A DNA stretch of 64,000 nt, taken from contig NC_085123.1 in NCBI RefSeq assembly GCF_030269925.1, positions 4,898,001-4,962,000 on the forward strand. Direction: 5' to 3'. A program made the translations under genes and the position numbers. Positions 44,560 to 56,010 of this stretch are shown here, piece by piece. The DNA comes from Bombyx mori. Taxonomy: Eukaryota > Arthropoda > Insecta > Lepidoptera > Bombycidae. The notes below the pieces were generated by a model, which worked only from the letters and a program-made list of their open reading frames with translations, was not told the DNA's origin and made no database searches. Position 1 is the stretch's first letter. Every line of letters starts with the position of its first letter.

Positions 44560-44740
44560 CCTATTCGCTGGTAGCCTAAGAGGCTATTCGGCTACGCCCG
44601 GACGGCTAGGTGAGCTCACGGGTCCAACCTGAGAGAATTTGCTAACACTAGCCCCATCAAGAGCAGTGCTTCGCAGAATCTACCTCCGGATCGGAATTGC
44701 GACCCACACAGAAGATCCGGTGAGAAACTCTGTGGGCGAT
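44560..44740 (-). mobile_element. Jk2 3'-UTR fragment
   Basis: T-run then CTACCTATTCGCTGGTAGCC, AGAGGCTATTCGGC, GTGAGCTCACGGG, and TCCGGATCGGAATTGCGACCCAC, matching minus-strand Jk2 tails. ATCTGC occurs on both sides and may be a short target-site duplication. Confidence 0.7.
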
Positions 44741-44792
44741 CGATCTGCATTTTGTTTCCAGTGCTCTATCTCAACGTGGCTTCGAAAGTATG

Positions 44793-44838
44793 TAACTATT
44801 GCTATATTTATATACATTAATAAATATAGCAATAGTTA
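44793..44838. repeat. Perfect 19-bp hairpin
   Basis: A 19-bp arm at 44793-44811 is exactly reverse-complementary to 44820-44838 around an 8-nt loop. A second hairpin (7-bp outer stem TCTGCCT/AGGCAGA, 44839-44876) follows directly. Confidence 0.85.
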
Positions 44839-44876
44839 TCTGCCTGTATATATAATTATATATAAATAGGCAGAGA

Positions 44877-45734
44877 CAAAGCAATTTAGTGCCGTTTATT
44901 CTGCCGCTTGTATGTTTTTCCGATTTTCTTTTTTCTCGAATCCCTATTGACGATCTATCTAATTTAATCTACAGAAAAATTACGTCACAGGTTGGGTTTT
45001 TTTTTTTCTTTCAAAAAGATAAAACATTGATGTACCATTCCCTCCTCTGTCAAGCGATTTTTTTATCATGTTTCAAAAGCCGAGCTTTAGTGTGATCAAT
45101 AAATACATTTTGGAAGTTGTCTTGTTTTTTCATTATTTCAAGAGCACAAGTTCAAATCATGTGTTGTTGTGATCAAATCAAATCTAAAAATAAATGAAAT
45201 GTTGATGTATCAGTGACTACCTAATTCTCAGACTTAATTCACACCTTATTTCATAATAGTGACGTCATTAACAGTATATCATTTTTATTTTTAGGGTAGT
45301 TTTTAGGGCAATAAGCCCAACAATCGAACTTAAAAGATTTGCAACTTGTACACTTATAAATAGACTTATACGAAACCTGTTTTCTATTTTGAATAACTTA
45401 TCTTTCTGATTAGCCTCTTAAAGAAATTGAGTCAACATTTCTGCTCCCTTCTGAGATAATTAATTTGTGCTCCAAATGTCATAGAATAATATTGACGGCT
45501 CAAGTAGATATTACGTTAATTAACTTACCGCGTAATAAATTATAAGTGATTATATACTATGTAACATCCTACTATAATGCATTGGTAATGTTACTATTCC
45601 TACTAGTTATTACTATTATATCGATTTCAAAAGACATAACGAACAGTTTGTAGATAATGAGCATTGAGTGTCAAACTTGTAGTGAAACGTTAAACAAACC
45701 TTATTTCTATTGATGGTATGGCGTCTTGTACGCG
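44877..45734. other. AT-rich sequence, no gene seen
   Basis: No gene or recognised repeat. Confidence 0.45.
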
Positions 45735-45815
45735 GAGAGGTACCACCACCCTATTTATTTGTCGTGAAGTAGTAGTGCGTTTCGATTTGTAGGGTGGGGC
45801 AGCCGTTGTACTGTA
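45735..45815 (+). repeat. Bm1 SINE fragment, decayed
   Basis: GAGAGGTACCACCACCCTATTT, GTGAAGTAGTAGTGCGTTTCG and GGGTGGGGCAGCCGTTGTA follow the Bm1 order; both ends are lost. Confidence 0.65.
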
Positions 45816-46348
45816 AAATGAGTTATACGTATGGAACACACAAAAAACAATTCTCAAATGACGATGATGAATGATAACGGGAAACGGTTAATGGTCTCTT
45901 AAAACAAGGGCAAGCAGAAAAGAAAAAACTAAAAATTGAAATTCACAAAAATGAAAATCCAATCTCATTGACCCACTTTCTTTGAGCACCAAGGATAACG
46001 TCCACCAACGCAGTTTCATAATTAATATTTCAAAAGAGAACAGTAATTAGGAAGGGTCGACTTAGTGAATGTTCTCTAATCCAATGAATCAAAGGCCGCG
46101 GTGCTGAATTAAATTTGAAATATAATCACAAAGCGTAAAGAAACAACACCATTATTTAATGAATCCAGGTGACTTGGAATATATTTATAGGAAAATCTTA
46201 TCTATCTATATAATCTATAGGAAATTCTTCGAAATCAACGTGGATAATTAATTACTAAGAACGTACCGGGGATAAGCAACGATGAAGTTGTGACAATAAT
46301 AATCTGTGTTTTTTTCCAAAAACGAAGCATAACAGCACATTTGATACA
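45816..46348. other. AT-rich sequence, no gene seen
   Basis: No gene or recognised repeat. Confidence 0.4.
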
Positions 46349-46561
46349 TCTGTATACGTGAAGCAAAAACTTTGTACCCCTTTTTAAGATAATTGCGCGG
46401 ACGTAGGATTATGAAATTTCCCACACTTATAGAGAATATAGAGAAGGAGTGCAGAATGTTAATATTTTTTTTAAAATAATAATAAAAGATACTTTAAATC
46501 TATAAAAAACACCTTACACATACTGCCGTGTATGACACACACACTTAAATATACTATTTGT
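46349..46561 (+). mobile_element. HelA copy 3, left part
   Basis: It starts TCTGTATACGTGAAGCAAAAA after an A and follows the HelA body to ATATACTATTTGT. It is interrupted there by Jk-2. The right part resumes at 50970. Confidence 0.75.
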
Positions 46562-46953
46562 GCACATTCCGATAGAGGCACCCGTCACGCGCGGACGTGC
46601 TCATCGACCACTCGATCGCCCGGCCTTTGTTCGCCCGGCTTTTGTTAGCCCGGCCATTGTTCGCGCGGCCTGTGTTCGTGGTACATCTGCCGACCAAGTG
46701 TTTTTCCTGGAAGTTTTTATTTGTTTGGTTTCCTTTTGTTATTTCTGTGTTCGTGGTACATCTGCCGACAAACTGTCTTCCTGGAAGTGTTTAATTGTTT
46801 TATTTCTTTTTGTTATTTCCGTTTTGTTGTGATTTTTCTTTGTCCTGCAGTAATCGTGCCGCATCGCCACCTGTGTTCAATAGAACCGCTCAGGTCCGAG
46901 AAGTTGGGGCCTCGCCGCAAGGCGAGTGTTTTCTAAGACCCAGGGTAGCCCCA

Positions 46954-47849
46954 TAAGTTTCCACACATATACGCTCCAGGAGGAGCGCGAATTCCGTGCC
47001 GTTATACGTGGCATCCCTAAAGAGTTGGATGCCGAGCTCGTCAAGGCCGACCTTCTCGAACAAGGCCTACCGGTTAACTCCGTACACCGCATGCACACAG
47101 GCCGCGGAAGGGAGCCATATAATATGGTTCTCGTCGCCCTCCAGCCTACCCCCGAGGGTAAGCAAATATTCAACATCCGAACGGTCTGTAGCCTTTCCGG
47201 AATCGCAGTCGAAACCCCACACAAGAAAGGCACACCTAGCCAGTGCCATAACTGCCAATTATACGGGCATTCTTCCCGTAACTGTCACGCGCGCCCCCGA
47301 TGCGTCAAGTGCTTAGGCGATCACGCCACGGCCCTATGCACTCGCGATCAAAAAACCGCGACGGAACCGCCTAGCTGCGTCCTGTGTCGAACACAGGGTC
47401 ACCCCGCAAATTACCGCGGATGCCCCCGAGCCCCGAAAATAAATCGCCGCGTCGCCCGCCAAAACCGCCTCCGAGCTTCCGGCCCAGACATCAAAGCCTC
47501 GGCACCCTCTGTGTCGCAGGCTAAGCCAGCGTTCGTTCCGGCGCCGGTGCCCAGTGTCTCGGCCTGGGCGAAACCGCTGCCGTACATGAACACGGCTACA
47601 ACTCCCTCCTCCGCGATTCGTCCCGCCCCCGCGACTCGTCCCTCTCCTGCGACTTGCCCTCCGACCGCGTCCGACAATCTCGCTTTAGCGATCGACTTCT
47701 TTCAGTCGATCAACTTTGAGCGCGTTAACGCTTTGGGCGACGCCATTCGCTCTGCCTCCACTGCACAACACTTTATCGCCGTTGTGCAAGAATACGCCGA
47801 CGTATACGCGTCATTAAATACGTACGTCCTCCCCTCACTCCGCCGGTAA
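46954..47849 (+). pseudogene. Jk-2 ORF1, N-terminal half deleted
   Basis: The junction GTAGCCCCA|TAAGTTTCC joins sequence equivalent to 24558 and 25304 of Jk-1. The ATG and the first ~240 residues, including the Ala/Ser/Pro-rich domain, are gone. The conserved core (VIRGIPKELDAEL) and all three zinc knuckles remain in frame to the TAA. No suitable ATG precedes the core, so a normal ORF1 protein cannot be made. The 3-nt spacing to ORF2 is preserved. Confidence 0.88.
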
Positions 47850-47852
47850 TCA

Positions 47853-50724
47853 ATGGCGTATATAAGTAGAATAAAGCCCCTATCCGTAACGATAGGATTT
47901 TTTAACGCTTACGGTCTCGCAAATCAACGTGATCAGGTTTCTGACTTTTTGCGTGACCATCAAATTAATATCTTTTTAGTGCAGGAGACCCTACTTAAGC
48001 CCGCGCGCCGTGACCCTAAAATCGCGAACTATAACATGGTCAGGAACGACAGGCTCTCTGCCCGTGGTGGTGGTACCGTCATTTACTATAGAAGAGCCCT
48101 GCATTGCGTCCCGCTCGATCCTCCCGCGCTCGCTAATATCGAAGCATCAGTGTGCCGAATCTCACTGACGGGACACGCGCCGATCGTTATCGCGTCCGTT
48201 TATCTTCCACCGGATAAGATCGTTCTAAGCAGTGATATCGAGACGCTGCTCGGTATGGGGAGCTCTGTCATTCTGGCGGGCGACCTAAATTGTAAACACA
48301 TCAGGTGGAACTCACACACCACAACCCCGAATGGCAGGCGGCTTGACGCGTTAGTCGATGATCTCGCCTTCGATATCGTCGCTCCGCTAACCCCGACTCA
48401 CTACCCGCTAAATATCGCGCATCGCCCGGATATACTCGACATAGCGTTATTAAAAAACGTAACTCTGCGCTTACACTCGATCGAAGTAGTTTCAGAGCTA
48501 GATTCAGACCACCGTCCCGTCGTTATGAAGCTCGGTCGCGCTCCCGATTCCGTTCCCGTCACGAGGACTGTGGTGGATTGGCACACGCTGGGCATCAGCC
48601 TGGCTGAATCTGATCCACCATCGCTCCCGTTTAACCCGGACTCTATCCCGTCTCCTCAGGATACCGCTGAAGCCATAGACATCTTAACGTCACACATCAC
48701 CTCGACATTAGATAGGTCATCGAAACAAGTTGTAGCGGAGGACTTCCTTCACCGCTTCAAATTGTCCGACGATATTAGGGAACTCCTTAGAGCTAAGAAC
48801 GCCTCGATACGCGCCTACGACAGGTATCCTACCGCGGAAAATCGTATTCGAATGCGTGCCCTACAACGCGACGTAAAGTCTCGCATCGCCGAAGTCCGAG
48901 ATGCCAGATGGTCTGATTTCTTAGAAGGACTCGCGCCCTCCCAAAGGTCTTACTACCGCTTAGCTCGTACTCTCAAATCGGATACGGTAGTAACTATGCC
49001 CCCCCTCGTAGGCCCCTCAGGCCGACTCACGGCGTTCGATGATGACGAAAAAGCAGAGCTGCTGGCCGATACATTGCAAACCCAGTGTACGCCCAGCACT
49101 CAATCCGTGGACCCTGTTCATGTAGAATTAGTAGACAGTGAGGTAGAACGCAGAGCCTCCTTGCCACCCTCTGATGCGTTACCACCCGTCACCCCGATGG
49201 AAGTTAAAGACTTGATCAAAGACCTACGTCCTCGCAAGGCTCCCGGTTCCGACGGTATATCCAACCGCGTTATTAAACTTCTACCCGTCCAACTCATCGT
49301 GATGTTGGCATCTATTTTCAATGCCGCTATGGCGAACTGTATCTTTCCCGCGGTGTGGAAAGAAGCGGACGTTATCGGCATACATAAACCCGGTAAACCA
49401 AAAAATCATCCGACGAGCTACCGCCCGATTAGCCTCCTCATGTCTCTAGGCAAACTGTATGAGCGTCTGCTCTACAAACGCCTCAGAGACTTCGTCTCAT
49501 CCAAGGGCATTCTCATTGATGAACAATTCGGATTCCGTACAAATCACTCATGCGTTCAACAGGTGCACCGCCTCACGGAGCACATTCTTGTGGGGCTTAA
49601 TCGACCAAAACCGTTATACACGGGAGCTCTCTTCTTCGACGTCGCAAAAGCGTTCGACAAAGTCTGGCACAATGGTTTGATTTTCAAACTATTCAACATG
49701 GGCGTGCCGGATAGTCTCGTGCTCATCATACGGGACTTCTTGTCGAACCGCTCTTTTCGATATCGAGTCGAGGGAACCCGCTCCTCCCCACGACCTCTCA
49801 CAGCTGGAGTCCCGCAAGGCTCTGTCCTCTCACCCCTCCTATTTAGCTTATTCGTTAACGATATTCCCCGGTCGCCGCCGACCCATTTAGCTTTATTCGC
49901 CGACGACACGACTGTTTACTATTCCAGTAGAAACAAGTCCCTAATCGCGAAGAAGCTTCAGAGCGCAGCCCTAGCCCTAGGACAGTGGTTCCGAAAATGG
50001 CGCATAGACATCAACCCAGCGAAAAGTACTGCGGTGCTCTTTCAGAGGGGAAGCTCCACACGGATTTCCTCCCGTATTAGGAGGAGGAATCTCACACCCC
50101 CGATTACTCTCTTTAGTCAATTCATACCCTGGGCCAGGAAGGTCAAGTACCTGGGCGTTACCCTGGATGCATCGATGACATTCCGCCCGCATATAAAATC
50201 AGTCCGTGACCGTGCCGCGTTTATTCTCGGTAGACCCCATGATTTGTAAGCGGAGTAAAATGTCCCTTCGGAACAAGGTGACACTTTACAAAACTTGCAT
50301 AAGGCCCGTCATGACTTACGCGAGTGTGGTGTTCGCTCACGCGGCCCGCACACACATAGACACCCTTCAATCTCTACAATCCCGCTTTTGCAGGTTAGCC
50401 GTCGGAGCTCCGTGGTTCGTGAGGAACGTTGACCTACACGACGACCTGGGCCTCGAATCTATACAGAAATACATGAAGTCAGCGTCGGAACGGTATTTCG
50501 ATAAGGCTATGCGTCATGATAATCGCCTTATCGTAGCCGCCGCTGACTACTCCCCGAATCCTGATCATGCAGGAGCCAGTCACCGTCGACGCCCTAGACA
50601 CGTCCTTACGGATCCATCAGATCCAATAACCTTCGCACTAGACGCCTTCAGCTCTAGGAGCAGGCTTAGGGACCTCGGTAACCGTACTCGTCGAACTCGA
50701 CAAAGAGTTCGCCGTGCAACCTAA
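47853..50724 (+). pseudogene. Jk-2 ORF2 with late frameshift
   Basis: From ATG 47853 the endonuclease (GDLN, SDHRPV) and reverse transcriptase (YRPISLL, GVPQGSVLSP, FADDT) are intact. Near 50234, 5 bp (TCTAC) present in Jk-1 are missing. The frame then ends at 50249, four residues after LGRP. The remaining C-terminal ~160 residues continue in another frame to 50724. The break follows all reverse-transcriptase catalytic motifs, so the product would be a truncated 798-residue protein. Whether that would work is unknown. Confidence 0.9.
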
Positions 50725-50969
50725 CCCATGAATCAGCTCGCTGAGTTTTTCGCCGGATCTTCTCAGCGGGTCGCGATTCCGATCCGGTAGTAGATTCATT
50801 CGCGAAGCAGCTACTCTTGAGCTGTTAGGTCTCCTTCGGAGGCGCTCGGGTAGCTGTTAGCAAATCCCACCCCTCCTGGCTGAGCCTTTGCTCGCCCACC
50901 TGTCCTGGTGAAACTGGAAAGGCCTCCGGGCCACCAGTAATCCATCAATCATAAAAAAAAAAAAAAAAA

Positions 50970-51085
50970 AAATATACTATTTGTTTATTGCCAAACTTTT
51001 GTTATTGCTTAAAGTCTGTGGTGAAATTGAGAATAGGTTAATATTGTTTATCTTTAATATTATTTGTCTATAGTGTAGTCTTATT
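50970..51085 (+). mobile_element. HelA copy 3, right part
   Basis: After the duplicated target sequence the HelA body resumes (TTTATTGCCAAACTTTTGTTATTG, TAATATTGTTTATCTTTAATATT, TATAGTGTAGTCTT). The HelA 3' end is missing, so this copy is also 3'-truncated. Confidence 0.72.
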
Positions 51086-51111
51086 TACTTAATTACCGAT
51101 AGCAGTATTAT

Positions 51112-51330
51112 AAGGCTCGCACGGGTGTCATCAACCTATTTCTGCCGCGAAGCAGTTATGCGTTTCGGTTTAAAGGGAGAGGGACACCTTTTACACAATT
51201 TCATTAAGGCTTCAACCCCATGTTTTAAGGGGGGAGGCGGGACGTTCACGTTGTGATGTGTATGGGCTCCGATAATCACTTCATATTCTGTGCATTGTGA
51301 GCTCTTTCACCTCTGTATTATAAAAAAAGT
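51112..51330 (+). repeat. Bm1 SINE, decayed
   Basis: ATTTCTGCCGCGAAGCAGTTATGCG, GTGTATGGGCTCCGATAATCACTTC and a terminal A-run follow the Bm1 order with many changes. Confidence 0.65.
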
Positions 51331-51549
51331 CCACTGCCATATGTACATATTTAAATACAGCTACTCAACTTGAAATACGATTTCTAAGCAAATACCCAGA
51401 AGGATTAAAAATATTATAATAAAAAAAAACAATCCACATTTAGAAGACCCTCCCTTTACTTTTTCTTAATTTTTAAACCAATTTCAGTTGATTCATTATT
51501 GTTGTTTTTTAATAGTAGTTCGTATGATTTTCTGAAAAAAAAAACTTTT
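51331..51549. other. AT-rich sequence, no gene seen
   Basis: No gene or recognised repeat. Confidence 0.4.
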
Positions 51550-51670
51550 TTTCCCCTACCTATTCGCTGGTATCTTAAGTCGCTATTCCAGCTGCTCACT
51601 AGCTAGTAAGTGAGCTCTCGGGCTCAATCTGAGAGAGTTGATAACACTGGCCCTAGAAAAAGCTGCCTAG
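51550..51670 (-). mobile_element. Jk2 3'-UTR fragment, decayed
   Basis: T-run, CCTACCTATTCGCTGGTATC, AGTGAGCTCTCGGGCTCAA and TAACACTGGCCCTAG match the minus-strand Jk2 tail. Confidence 0.6.
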
Positions 51671-51803
51671 CCTAGCAGCGGCGAAAGTAAGGGACTTCGA
51701 TTTGAGCTCTATAAGCTACAGCGAGCGAATATCAAACTGAAGGGCTTGCCTCGAAAACGGAGTTGAATTTCGGGCGCAAAAACCAGCCAAGCTCAATGTG
51801 CTA

Positions 51804-52242
51804 GTCGTCGTGGCCTAAAGGATAAGACGTCCGGTGCATTCGTGCTGAGCGATGCACCGGTGTTCGAATCTCAGGCGGGTACAAATTTTTCTAATGAAAT
51901 ACGTACTCAACAAACGTTCACGATTGACTTCCACGGTGAAGGAATAATATCGTGTAATAAAAATCAAACCCGCAAAATTATAATTAGCGTAATTACTGGT
52001 GGTAGGACCTCTTGTGAGTCCGCGCGGGTGAGTACCACTACCCTGCCTATTTCTACCGTGAAGCAGTAATGCGTTTCGGTTTGAAGGGTGGGGCAGTCGT
52101 TGTAACTATACTGAGACCTTAGAACTGATATCTCAAGGTGGGTGGCGCATCGTAGATGTCTATGGGCTCCAGTAACCACTTAACACCAGGTGGGCTGTGA
52201 GCTCGTCCACCCATCTAAGCAATAAAAAAAACAATAAAAAAA
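51804..52242 (+). repeat. Bm1 SINE, full length
   Basis: The best Bm1 copy here. It has the tRNA-like head GTCGTCGTGGCCTAAAGGATAAG with A-box-like TGGCCTAAAGGA, and B-box-like GTTCGAATC (51862 region). The middle (GATTGACTTCCACGGTGAAGG) and complete tail follow, ending CATCTAAGCAAT(A)n with a second A-run. It would be transcribed by RNA polymerase III from the head. Confidence 0.9.
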
Positions 52243-52736
52243 CGTATCTTATACTTCACTCATCGAAATGATATTACAAGTCAGGACCTCTCGAAAGATG
52301 CCTTCAAAAGCCCTTCAAATTATCAAGGCAGTCGTGTGGCAAACCGTCGAATCAAAATTAATTTCCTTCCATGATAACGCCCGAAAGCTACTTGTTGACA
52401 CGAATACAAATTCTCCGCGCACGTTGAAATTTCATTAAACATTGTTGAGTATTAAGCGTGCTTTGAGTATTTTCTGAGGAATTCACAAATAAACCTGGGT
52501 AAGGATTTATTTCACTGTGTCTATTTATTTTAACTAATATTTCGAACGTTAAATTTTAAAATTACACAACTCTACAAAAAATAAAATCGTTCTATGTCCT
52601 AACGTTTATACTAGGTTTTTCCGGTTAATTATTCACAAAAACGAAAATTAAAAACCCTTTTTAGTCTATAGTTTGCCTTTGTGATAGTTATAGTAGTAAT
52701 ACTTATTTTTCATTTTTTTTATAAATTTTAATTATT
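52243..52736. other. AT-rich sequence, no gene seen
   Basis: No gene or recognised repeat. Confidence 0.4.
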
Positions 52737-52979
52737 ATTTTTTTATTGCCTAGATGTGTGGACGATCTCACAGCCCGCCTGGTGTTAAGTGGTTACTGGA
52801 ACCCATAGACGTTTACAACGTATAAATGCGCCACACTCCTTGAGATATAAGTTCTAAGGTCTCAGTATAGTTACAACGGCTGTCCCACCCTTCTAACCAA
52901 AACGCATTACTGCTTCACGGCAGAAGTAGGCGGGGCGGGTAGGTACCCGTGCGGACTCACAAGAGGTCCTACCACCAGT
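52737..52979 (-). repeat. Bm1 SINE, 5'-truncated
   Basis: TTTTTTTATTGCCTAGATGTGTGG through the conserved tail to GGTCCTACCACCAGT on the plus strand. Confidence 0.85.
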
Positions 52980-53633
52980 GAAAATTTTAATACTTTAAAA
53001 AAAACCGCGCTATGAGAGGTGGGTGTTTACGTTTACACAGTGCCCCTAGATAGCACTCGAGTCATAAACAACCAATAGGTGTTTTGTACAAGCCCAGAAA
53101 AACTTAAAATGTCATGAAAGTGTAAATACGATGCTGATGCATTTTGTTTCTTATGTGGTCAATTTATTAAAGTTCAAAAGCAAACATGTATTTGTATTTT
53201 TTTTTCGTCTAATTACGATCTAAAATATCGAAATTTTATGCGTCTTTGCGATCAAAGTCAAATTTGGTGTTGATCCGTGTTATGTATACATTTTTTTGTT
53301 GCTATTTCGTTAGTTTTCGAATTCGGAACGACTACAGCACATGAAATTTCTGAAGACAATGCCAAATTACTAACACGATAAAACTTACAGTGAGTAGGTG
53401 AGAGTAAAATTGACGGATACTGATACTGTCGGAATATAAGAAACTCCGCTAATCGTCTTGAGATAGGTCTTACAATAACAGATATCCTTCCCATCTAACC
53501 AATGGGCAAGACGCTAGTAAAAGCTCACAACATGAAACACCAGATATTAAACAACAATTATTATTAACGTGCTGATGTTGTCCTTTTGCTGTTGCATGTC
53601 CTTCTTCAAACGGGGCTTATGGAGAGAATTAAA
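52980..53633. other. AT-rich sequence, no gene seen
   Basis: No gene or recognised repeat. Confidence 0.4.
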
Positions 53634-53745
53634 CGGTAGGCAGTGGCTTGGCTCTGCCCCTGGCATTGCTGAAGTCCATGGGCAACGGTAACCACTCACC
53701 ATCAGGTGGGCCGTATGCTCGTCTGCCTACAATGGCAATAAAAGA
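53634..53745 (+). repeat. RepG repeat
   Basis: GGTAGGCAGTGGCTTGGCTC to CGTCTGCCTACAATGGCAATAAAA; reverse complement of the copy at 33526. Confidence 0.7.
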
Positions 53746-53866
53746 AAATAAAATAAAAACGATTTGATTTTTACAAGACGATGGTATTCGTTCCCTAACG
53801 TCATCAACACATGCAGGCATAAGTTAATTCGCACTTGTATACTTGGGTTATGGTATGATGGAAGAT

Positions 53867-53943
53867 TTTTTTTTTGGTTCTGGATGGGTGGACGAGCTCA
53901 CGGCCCACCTGGTCTTAGCGACTTCCCGACCCATAGACACAGT
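53867..53943 (-). repeat. Bm1 SINE, 3' end only
   Basis: T-run then GGATGGGTGGACGAGCTCACGG, ending at CCATAGACAC. Confidence 0.7.
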
Positions 53944-54261
53944 ACATTGATAGCAAAGAAACTACGAAGCCATTAAACACATCAATCAAATTAGTCTCCA
54001 ATGAACAGCTGTACAAAAACACGGTACGCCTAATCAAATTTCATATTAGCTGATTACGTTCACTTATTAAGGGCCGACCTCATTCCGTACAAAGCGCTTC
54101 GGAAATTAGAACGATAGCAAACTGTGTCAGTTTACAAAGGATTCTATCACTAGTCGAACACTACTAATGTACGCGGGATATTGTTTTCATGCAAACACTT
54201 TTGTCACAAGAGGAATAATGTTTATGACATTCCATGATTTCATTCTTTTCTTTTCAAAAAA

Positions 54262-54428
54262 TCTTAGTAAATGACCACCATTTTACTGAGATTATATTTC
54301 ATCCCATTTCATTTCATTTAATTTCATCCCAGTTGATTAATGTCTCAAATTAATCATCTTCATTGCATTTCACTCCATAATATCATTTTTCATAAAAACA
54401 TGAATATAAAATAAAATAAGACATTACA

Positions 54429-54459
<31 letters not shown>

Positions 54460-54505
54460 ACTTAAAGGTCTCGGTTACCAGGTCATAAAATCCCTTAAAA
54501 AAAAA
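54262..54505 (-). repeat. Dispersed repeat RepE, copy 2
   Basis: Reverse complement of 6483-6715: AAATGACCACCATTTTACTGAG at one end and TTACCAGGTCATAAAATCCCTT at the other, with an extra ~23-nt T-run in the interior. Confidence 0.6.
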
Positions 54506-54512
54506 AAAGATT

Positions 54513-54669
54513 ACGTAAATATTGTTTGTCTTTATTAATATTTGTCTAAAGTGTAGTCTTGGTGAAATCTGTAATTATAGAAGTAGTCTTTGACAATAGA
54601 ATCATAATAGTGTACAAACTTATAATTTCAATTAATTATAGTCGAATTTCGATTACCGGAGACCACTAG
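54513..54669 (+). mobile_element. HelA copy 5, 3' half
   Basis: ATATTGTTTGTCTTTATTAAT through TAATTATAGTCGAATTTCGATTA to GGAGACCACTAG, followed by T. It is 5'-truncated and lies next to RepE. Confidence 0.7.
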
Positions 54670-56010
54670 TAAGTATGAAATAATAAAATAGCTCTTAACT
54701 CAGACGTACGATCTATTTGCAGATTCGATGGAGACTCGCACTAAGCCTACAGTTATGCTTTCAAACCACGACTAATAATATCTAATACGTACTTGGTAAT
54801 AATAGAAGCTGGTGTACGTGCGTAAATTTCAGATTAATCGCTCCTCAATCTAATACCGGATTATAGCATTAATCCTCTAATTTGAATTGAAAATTATATA
54901 CACAACGTAGACGTTTTGTAAACAAATTTGCGAGCTGGGACCTCGGGTAATGGATGAAAATCTGTATCTCGGAATGTTGGGTAAGCCCGCAAATTGGCAA
55001 TTCAATATAAATTGGCGATTTCATTTTAGGACTGCCTTATAAAATTTTAATTCAATTTTTACGATTCTGTCAAGCAAAAATACTACTTTATCCGTTAATC
55101 TAATTCAGAGGTTCCCAAACTTATTTTGTCTATTGCCCACTTTGACAATAAATTGTTTTTAGCGCTCCCCTTTTTTACCTACTTAAAAACCACCATAGCG
55201 AGAGCTCAGTCGGTGTCTAAGAGTCTTCCTAGATGAAATTAAAAATCGCCTCCCGAGCCTCTACACAACGCCCCCTTTTTTTCTGGGTCTCTTCCCGCCC
55301 CCCTTTAGGCCTGCAGCGCCCATAAAGGAGCGTTATCGCCCACTTTGGCTGACCTAACTAACCAAAAAATACACAACATATTATTATGTATATTATTTTG
55401 GGTCAAAGCTCTTGATCGTCTATTTTTTACCAATATTATTTTTATTTATTATTTATATGTATATGCCATTAGTACAGTTCTTATTGGAACGCTACCGAAA
55501 TGTCGTGCAAATTTCACAGAATAAGTCATTTTCATGTGCTTAAGCATTCTTACGAGAAAATTAGCAACATATCAACATAAATGAATAACAGGTATTCCCT
55601 ATACTAGGTATTCATGAAACTATTATGTACCTTATAGTTATCCAAATATCATACTATTTTCATTTGCCCAATTACGAGAACCGCTCGAAAGAACAGCGCA
55701 AAAATGTTAAATACATTTTACATTTAATTCACAATACGAAGTTGCTATTTACCCGCGAAATCAAACAAATATCTATACGATATCATGATAGGATCATTTT
55801 ATGAATATTACCTACATCAAGTCGTAAATAATGTAATCCCTTTTACATAAAGCGTCAGTTCATGATGCAAAGTGGATTTGTAGAGCCCTCAGTTCGGGCG
55901 CAGTGGAGCGCCTCTCATGTCGTATGTCAATACCCGAGGATTCAGCTCATCAGGGTGTTCAACTGCAATATCGGCGAATGTTAAATTTTCTTTTACTTAG
56001 TAATTGAATA
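54670..56010. other. AT-rich interval, possible hAT-type remnant
   Basis: No gene. At 55108 the phrase CAGAGGTTCCCAAACTTATTTTG resembles the end of hAT transposons. The following ~250 bp (GCGCTCCCC, CGCCCCCTTTTTTTC, GCAGCGCCCATAAAGG) is unlike its surroundings. I could not find a matching inverted end, so this is only a suggestion. Confidence 0.4.

Larger units (their letters stand above)
46562..50969 (+). mobile_element. Jockey-clade LINE Jk-2, internally deleted
   Basis: AAATATACTATTTGT at 46547-46561 and 50970-50984 is a 15-bp target-site duplication. The 5' UTR is complete, including the ~75-bp direct repeats, and the 3' UTR and poly(A) are present. Compared with Jk-1 it lacks about 745 bp from the end of the 5' UTR into ORF1 and 5 bp near the ORF2 C-terminus. 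Otherwise it is nearly identical: I see about ten residue differences over ~780 residues of ORF2. Confidence 0.92.

Noticed and set aside
51804..51880. tRNA-like head of Bm1 as a tRNA gene
   Set aside because: The head is followed by the Bm1 middle and tail and recurs at 15280 and 23420; it is a SINE promoter.
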